Assembly (NCBI GenBank): GCA_023101885.1
Contig: JALPQD010000401.1
Location: forward strand, 186,001 to 250,000
Source of the DNA: Typhlomys cinereus
Taxonomy: Eukaryota > Chordata > Mammalia > Rodentia > Platacanthomyidae
Direction of reading: 5' to 3'
Length of the DNA stretch: 64,000 nucleotides
Shown here: one piece after another, positions 58,561 through 64,000 of the stretch
Layout of the letters: each line of letters starts with the position of its first letter
Numbering within the stretch: the first letter of the stretch is position 1
Translations under genes and position numbers: made by a program
Notes under the pieces: generated by a model
What the model was told of the DNA's origin: nothing
Databases searched by the model: none
Seen by the model: the letters and a program-made list of their open reading frames with translations, nothing else

Positions 58561-59689
58561 TTTTCAGTTAAGAGACTTAGCACCCTGGAAGGGGGGAGGA
58601 GGAAGGAAATGTCTTCATTTTTAATAAAAAGAAAGGTGGCCCCAATTTGTGTGGCCCAGAACTAAGATACTCTCTTAAGACTGGAAGTCAGAGATTAGAC
58701 ATTCTGTCTCCAGCATGGAAACAGGCCTAGCTAGCACTGGCTGAAAAGGCCACCCGTAGGTCCAATCACCCACCCCCCTGCTTGCCTGCCTGCCTTTCCC
58801 CTGCCGGAGAAAGCCCCAGAAGGAGCAGCTGCCAGCAGTACGACTGTGAGAAAATAGGAAATTGATTTGAAATAGGATAGGGAAAAAGGCCCAAGAATGA
58901 ATTTAAGAATTTTCAAATATTCCCTTTTTAGGCATACGTAGGTAGCGGCAGCCTCAGCAGACCAAGGTGAGCTTTAGTTACTCTCTCAGGAGGGTAAAAA
59001 GGCAGGGAACTGACAGCCAGTACCTGCATGGAAAAGACCTGTCTTGGGTTTATTTCTTTATAGGTGGAAGAAAATTGAGTGTGGATTTGTGTCTTACTTA
59101 TCTTACTAGTCTTCTGGATCCCTTACAAATAAGAAGTTGGATTATTATATACACTCTCATTCTAAGAAATAGGAAAAGGAGGTCTTTTTTTCATGCCAGG
59201 TATGATGATATTAATTTAAATCTCATATTAATCAGAGGAGGCTGGGCAGTTTCATAGGGTACTATGAGGGCATGCATGGACTAGTGGTGGCATCTCTCAC
59301 ATAAAAACAGGTGCATTTAGGTTTGTCTGAGTGTACTCTCTCTGGCTCAGTGAAGAAACATGTTAACAATGTTCACAATTGCTAATAAGAAGAGAAGATG
59401 TTTGCATTATACAGACAGGCATGCTTCCAGGTGCCCAGCTGTATGGGAATGGTATCCTGGCAGAACATTGAGTGACAGGAGATGCAGGGCTGTCTGTGGA
59501 CGGAGCCATCCTGCCCCTCTGTCCCACGAAAAGGAAGATGTTGCTGAGATGTTGGCAAGGGGCAGGGCTGTGTGGTCTCTCCAAGCAGGAAATGGGCAAG
59601 GTGCTTGGCCTCCAGTGACCGTGGTAGAGAACCTCCTGTATGAAGAACACCTGGCTCGAAGTGGTTAAAAGATACAGGATCAGCATGTA
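58561..59689. other. Unique sequence, no gene called
   Basis: Frames of 102 to 119 codons at 59360-59741 overlap on both strands and have no recognisable domains. The stretch may be part of the LINE-like segment that follows. Confidence 0.45.
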
Positions 59690-60300
59690 CCCAAAGTGAT
59701 GGATGTGTCACTGGCCAGCGGGCCAAGGACTGTAAGAACACTGAAACTGCCCCTTACTCATGAAGTAGCCCTCCTCATAGCACAACGCAATCCATCCCAG
59801 GCTTGTTTTGTGGTAGACAAACCGACTGGGCTGCCCTTTGCACAAAAATACAGGCCACACAGAAACCACCTTTCTCTGAACATGACGGGGCCGATGTGTT
59901 CATGACTTCAGCTGCACTGATCTCCACGAGTCCTTCATGGGAATTGTCCAATCAACATTTCACCATGGAAGGGGAGAGACCTCAAAAGACACCATGCCTC
60001 CCTGAAAGACGACTAAGACAGAGGAGGAGAAATGCAAGATGCTTTCCTCAATGGCATACCTACTGACACGAGATTCAGGCTGCACCAAGTACTCAGGCAC
60101 AAGACATCAAAGGCAAATCAGGTGAAACCCAGTGGTCCGTAAACGTGAAAAGGAAATAGGAGGGAATCTGGCAGGAGAGAAGAGTTGAAATGGGAAGAGG
60201 AAGGGAGGGGGGGTGAGATAGGAGAGTAATGTTGTGAAAATACTCTAAGTTCAGCTATTCTTGTATGATACACAAAAAGAAAAAAAACTAGAAATAAAGG
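59690..60300 (+). mobile_element. Possible L1-like LINE 3' region
   Basis: A moderately GC-rich stretch with no stable frame ends in a G-rich purine tract (gaagagga agggagg at 60195-60215) and then gtatgatacacaaaaagaaa. The order resembles the L1-like tail at 46450-46830, but family-specific text is not clear. Confidence 0.35.
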
Positions 60301-60749
60301 ACAGTGCAGACAAGTAAAATAAGCATATAATGCTGTAAAGACTATATTACTTGTTAATGTGTTAAGTACCGTACTTTTAGCTATTATTTCTGGGTTCACA
60401 AACTTCTATTTAAAGATGATTACGGAAGCGATGGTCTTGCAGGATACCCAGCAGCAATTCATTCAGTTCCTGTCTGCTGTGGACATTGACTGCATCAGAA
60501 GGATCTACCCCATCTAGTTTTGTGTGCAAAGTTCACATATTGACAGAATTTTCCCACACATTCTCAAAACATGTACCTGCTGCAAACAATGAATGGGTGG
60601 ACATAAAATTTAGGGAGAATAAACAGATATAAGTCTGTTAGATTCTTCCCACCAACAATACAGTGGCCATGAAATTTACACATAGTCAGCTTCTGAAAAT
60701 TCACCCATGTTATTCTTATGAAGGAAAAAATTCTCTTGCTTTTTTTTTA
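60301..60749. other. Unique sequence
   Basis: No feature recognised. Confidence 0.5.
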
Positions 60750-60830
60750 AATTTTCAGTGCTGGGTTTAGATGGAACCTAGAGCTTTTGTACTGGCTGAG
60801 CTGAGCTATATCTTCTTCCAAGCATGGTTA
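60750..60830 (-). mobile_element. ID-type SINE remnant
   Basis: A T run followed by tcagtgctgggtttagatgg and gagctgagctatatcttc is a decayed reverse of the ID body and head (gctcagct). Confidence 0.45.
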
Positions 60831-61070
60831 ACGAGGTTACAACCTTAACCCATGGGGTGTTAATGTAAAGAGAATAAAGGCAAAAATGGTCTTGTCTGTT
60901 TTAAGGAGTCTGCATTCAAAAATGACTGTGTAGGCCCTCCACTTTATTCTTTCAAATAAATAAAACCATAATCTTAAATGCATGATGGGTAGATTAGTCA
61001 AAAAAAAAATTCCCATAAGGTAGAAAAGGAAATGCCTTAAGGAAATGACTAATGCCTGTGCTAGGAGGCT

Positions 61071-61162
61071 AGAGGGCTCAGCGCAGGCTGGGAAGAGGGC
61101 TCGGTGCAGGCTGGGAAGTGGGCTCGGCGCAGGCTGGGAAGAGGGCTCAGGGTAGGCTGGGA
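61071..61162 (+). repeat. 23-bp tandem repeat, four units, built from a SINE head
   Basis: Units at 61071-61093, 61094-61116, 61117-61139 and 61140-61162 read agagggctcagcgcaggctg plus gga, with one to three changes between neighbours. The following SINE begins with the same text (ggctgggaagagggctcagt), so the array is an expansion of the SINE 5' end including its A-box region. Confidence 0.9.
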
Positions 61163-61450
61163 AGAGGGCTCAGTGGGTAAGTGTCTGCTATGCAGCAGGA
61201 GGGCCTGAGTCTGAATCACCAGCAAAAGCCAGGCACATCCAATCATACAGTGCTGTAATGCCAGCACTGGGGAGGGTGGAGACAGGAGGAAGGGGAGATT
61301 TCTGGGAGATATGCAGACTGCCAACCTAGCAGTGGGTTCAGTGGGAAACTGTGTCTCAAGGTCTCAAGGGAGCAAAGACACTTAGTAGAGCAAGACATGT
61401 GCCTGATATTATCCAGAGATATCTGCATGGTGTGCAAGACCTATAGACAC
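61156..61450 (+). mobile_element. B3-type SINE
   Basis: ggctgggaagagggctcagt, B box gagtctgaatcaccagc, then atacagtgctgtaatgccag, cactggggagggtggagaca, ggttcagtgggaaactgtgt and agcaagacatgtgcctgata. This is the full order of a B3 body, near full length. Confidence 0.8.
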
Positions 61451-61775
61451 ATAGACAGATGAGAGAAAGAGAGAGAGAGAATGAAGAAAAATAAGAGAAG
61501 AAAAAAGAAAGGAAAAGGAAATAAGGGAAGGGAAGGGGAGAGGGGGGAGAGGAGGGAGGGGAGAGAAGAAGGAAGAAGAGAAGAGAAGGAAAGAAGGGAA
61601 GGGAGGGAGGGAGAGGAGGGGAGGGGAGGGGAGGAAAGAAGGGAAGGGAGGAGAGGGGAGGAAAGAGAGGGGAGGGAGGGGAGAGGAAGGGAGTGGAGGG
61701 CAGGGGAGGGGAGGGTAAGAAAGGGGAAGGAAGGGGAGGGGAGAGGAGGGGAGGGAAGGGAAGTGCAAAATGCAG
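61451..61775. repeat. Polypurine (GA/GGGA-rich) tract
   Basis: About 320 bases of almost pure A and G on the plus strand with many GGG and GGGG runs, starting at the 3' end of the SINE before it. The 126 to 143 codon frames through it on both strands are low-complexity Gly/Glu/Arg or Pro/Leu/Ser artefacts. Confidence 0.95.
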
Positions 61776-61884
61776 TAACTGAAACACATATCCTAGGGCA
61801 TCAAAGCAGCTGGGTGGGGCAGGGGGTAAGGGGGAGGCTGGGGATATGGTTCACGGTCAGCACTATAGAAACCAACAAAACCCA

Positions 61885-62047
61885 TTAAAATACAAAGAGA
61901 AGCTGAGCCAGATATAGTGGCAGACACTTGGGAGATTGAGATAAGAGAATCAGGAGTTCAAGACCAGTCTCAGAATGCATCAAACTCATGTCCAGCCAGG
62001 CTACATGAGACCCTGTCTCAAAACCAAAACCACAAAAAAGAAACTGA
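61885..62047 (+). mobile_element. B1/Alu-like 7SL-derived SINE
   Basis: gagccagatatagtggcaga, then tcaggagttcaagaccagtc, ccaggctacatgagaccctg and tctcaaaaccaaaaccacaa match the 7SL-derived body and tail. Confidence 0.75.
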
Positions 62048-62100
62048 AATAAATACCTACATGATTATTTGAAGGATGCCAAAGACCAGGGAGACTTTTC

Positions 62101-62102
62101 CA

Positions 62103-62133
<31 letters not shown>

Positions 62134-62275
62134 CTCTTTCTCTCTATCTCTCTCTCTCTCTCTCTTTCTTTCTTTCCCTTTTGAGGTAGGGTCTCATTCT
62201 GTAGTCCAGGCTGACCCGAAACTCACAATGAATGCTAGGATCTCAGCTATGGGCCACCACATTCAGATACAGTGC
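62101..62275 (-). mobile_element. B1-type SINE preceded by a (TC)n tract
   Basis: TC/TTTC repeats (62101-62170) run into ttttgaggtagggtctcatt, gtagtccaggctgacccgaa and ctatgggccaccacattcag, the reverse of B1 (gtggcc ... cagcctgg ... gagaccct). In this orientation the TC tract takes the place of the A-rich tail. Confidence 0.75.
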
Positions 62276-63310
62276 ACACGCTAACAAAGCCCTTCATTCC
62301 GTGGTAGGGCCATGATGTCTTCATCATAAGCATGCTCATCCAGATACTTTGAGGTGTGAATGAAAAGACACCTCCTTATCTGAATTCCAACCAGCCAGCC
62401 ATGTCTGTCCCTGACACCCACATCAGAGTGCTTCATTTACTGAAGTTGCCAGAAACAATCACCAACCTTTTTATTACCTAAATGCCCCACTGTAATTTAG
62501 ACTATTCCTACTGTCATAAATTTCTTTTAATCACAACCTAATCAAACAGCACCATCCAGGGCAGAGAGTTTCCCATTCTAACCATCCTTCTGAAATTTGC
62601 TTGAAGTAAAATGACCCCACATCCCAATACAGACCCCTCAAGCTGGGGCCATTCATCTTGGCTCTGTGCCAAATCCTGACAGTTTTCTGCTGCTCACCAG
62701 GACTGCTCGTGTCCCCTGAATTAAAGCTATCTTCCACTGCCATTAAAGTGACAGAGTGATAGAGCGATCTGATGAGTAATATTGGGAAATTAATTCTAAG
62801 ATACTCTAACTTGTTCCGCCTTAATCTTCGAAGTTCATTTGAATGATCACATTGCACAAACCTTTTTGTTGAGAATCTCGCAAAGGCCCTTGGCCAGAAA
62901 TAACAGAGTTCTGTGTGTTTTCACAGTGGTTTCTGTGTCAAGGTCAAATTACTACCATGAGCGAACAGTGGACTTTAAAACATCTGGATTGTCTGGTGTC
63001 AAGATCTTCATGTGGACTCATCCCCAGGTTGCCCTGGCCACAGGAGGCACTTTCAGTTAGTGTAGCAATAAAGTTGATGCCCTTATTTTGCCTTTCAGTG
63101 ACTCTCGACCTTCTGGTAGGCCTAACTCCCTCTGCACCTGCTTTCCTAAGAGAGAAAGACAGCAGCAGAGTTGTCCCCTCCAGAAAGAGACATCATCTGG
63201 AAGCTTCTCTTCCTGCAGTCTGTCTCTAACTGTTTTCTTTCTGTTTCTCTTTCTTCAATCTTCCACTCCCCCCCCCAAAAAAAAACTACATGTATCTGTG
63301 TATGATTGGG
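62276..63310. other. Unique sequence, no gene called
   Basis: Frames of 73 to 114 codons overlap in several frames around 62839-63432 with no known domain. It contains a C9A9 step at about 63270-63286. Confidence 0.45.
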
Positions 63311-63367
63311 CTGTAGAAGTTGCTTCCAGTAATATACTTAGGATCTTACTGGAAGTAACTTCTACAG
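63311..63367. other. 22-bp near-perfect hairpin with 13-base loop
   Basis: The arms 63311-63332 (ctgtagaagttgcttccagt plus aa) and 63346-63367 pair over 22 positions with one G:T pair in the DNA reading. The loop is tatacttaggatc. Size resembles the upper part of a microRNA precursor, but pairing beyond the arms is weak. I do not recognise a known microRNA. Confidence 0.55.
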
Positions 63368-64000
63368 TTAGTTTTCAACTAAGTCGACATAGGAATTTGC
63401 CTAAAAGGAATAGTACATGTTTCCCCTTTTAAACAATGGAAATTCAGTGTTCTTTCCAAGCAATGAAGAGTCTTGCCTGACTTTCATGTGAAAGTACTGG
63501 AGGTGCTTCAGGCACATAGTAGGCACTCAATAAATGTGAACGAGAAGGAAAGGAAAGTGGTTGTCTACACTTCTTTCTTCATTTCCCTGTATCTGCTTGC
63601 TTTCCCCCAAACCCTTGAATCCAGCATTCATTCACCCTGTTCTGCTAGAAATTACTCTCAATGGGTCACAAATTGCCTCTTCCTTCTAACTTCAAGGCCT
63701 TTTTTCTTTAATGGTTCTCAGTCTGAATCTGCCAGGAGGGGTTTCCTAAACCGGCACCACCCTGTTTTCAAATCCTGGCTGTTGAAAGTTACCTGTGGGG
63801 CCTGTCAAGTGATTACTGCTGATTCTCTCCAGATTCCCAGAAGTCAGTGTTTCCCAAGATCCTCTGGGACAGACTTCAGCCATTCTTTCCAGTTTAGTCT
63901 CGCTGGCACATTTCCGTAGCAGTTACAGCAAGAAGCTCACTTCACTCTATTTCGTTTCACCAAGACTTTTGCTCTCTCCTAAAACTTTCCCGGTCTCTAT
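63368..64000. other. Unique sequence with MIR/L2-type fragments
   Basis: ggcacatagtaggcactcaa followed by taaatgtgaa (63510-63540) is the well-known MIR/L2 3' phrase, and ttcaaatcctggctgttgaa at about 63767 is a second short MIR-like piece. The 148-codon frame at 63473-63919 starts at TTG, begins inside the MIR fragment and has no known domain, so it is not called. Confidence 0.5.

Noticed and set aside
59360..59741. Three overlapping frames of 102 to 119 codons
   Set aside because: They occupy the same bases on both strands with no recognisable family; the stretch precedes possible LINE 3' sequence.
61356..61888. Open frames of 126 to 143 codons on both strands
   Set aside because: They lie in the polypurine tract and translate to Gly/Glu/Arg or Pro/Ser/Leu low-complexity runs; strand-pure purine DNA has few stops.
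63473..63919. 148-codon plus-strand frame
   Set aside because: It starts at TTG inside an ancient MIR fragment, has no known domain and no promoter or splice evidence.
1..64000. Bacterial or phage features, CRISPR arrays, operons
   Set aside because: Repeat content is that of a mammalian nuclear genome. No regularly spaced direct repeats with unique spacers and no operon-like gene packing were seen.

Overview
This window looks like rodent nuclear DNA with no protein-coding gene that I can recognise. The organism call rests on repeat content. There are BC1/ID-type SINEs, B1/B4-type SINEs, several B2/B3-superfamily SINEs on both strands, ERVL-MaLR-type LTRs, L1 3'-end-like G-rich tails, and old mammalian MIR and L2 fragments. 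B2/B3 together with ID points to a mouse-like (myodont) rodent. Some B2-related copies have a 3' body unlike murine B2, and several SINEs sit next to long TC/GA tracts, which suggests a lineage outside Mus/Rattus. A jerboa-like (dipodoid) rodent is my guess, held weakly. All open frames are short; most lack a plausible ATG context or lie in repeats or simple sequence. No rRNA, functional tRNA, CRISPR or bacterial features were seen.

Layout. 1-5.6 kb is AT-rich unique sequence with old SINE and L2 traces. 5.62-7.65 kb holds the most complete mobile element: a minus-strand MaLR retrotransposon (LTR, about 1.47 kb internal region, truncated LTR) with low LTR divergence, cut at its upstream end where an ID SINE now lies. 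7.6-25.2 kb is a mix of ID, B3, MIR and LTR fragments with TC, GA and CA microsatellites. 25.2-32.1 kb is SINE-poor and AT-rich, and contains a long inverted repeat: two arms of about 248 bp, about 98% identical, separated by 815 bp. 32.2-48.2 kb carries two plus-strand and one minus-strand copies of an unusual B2-like SINE, solo LTRs, a GATA array and an L1-like tail. 48.2-52.4 kb is again SINE-poor; it includes three CRE-like sites in 11-bp register. 52.4-62.3 kb is repeat-rich, with a plus-strand MaLR LTR, a fourth B2-like copy, a 23-bp tandem array built from a SINE head and a 300-bp polypurine tract. 62.3-64 kb is mostly unique and contains a 22-bp near-perfect hairpin.

No genes work together here. 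The window reads as intergenic or deep-intronic DNA shaped by retrotransposition, with a few non-repetitive islands that could be regulatory. Repeat family names are from memory of consensus features, not from a database search.
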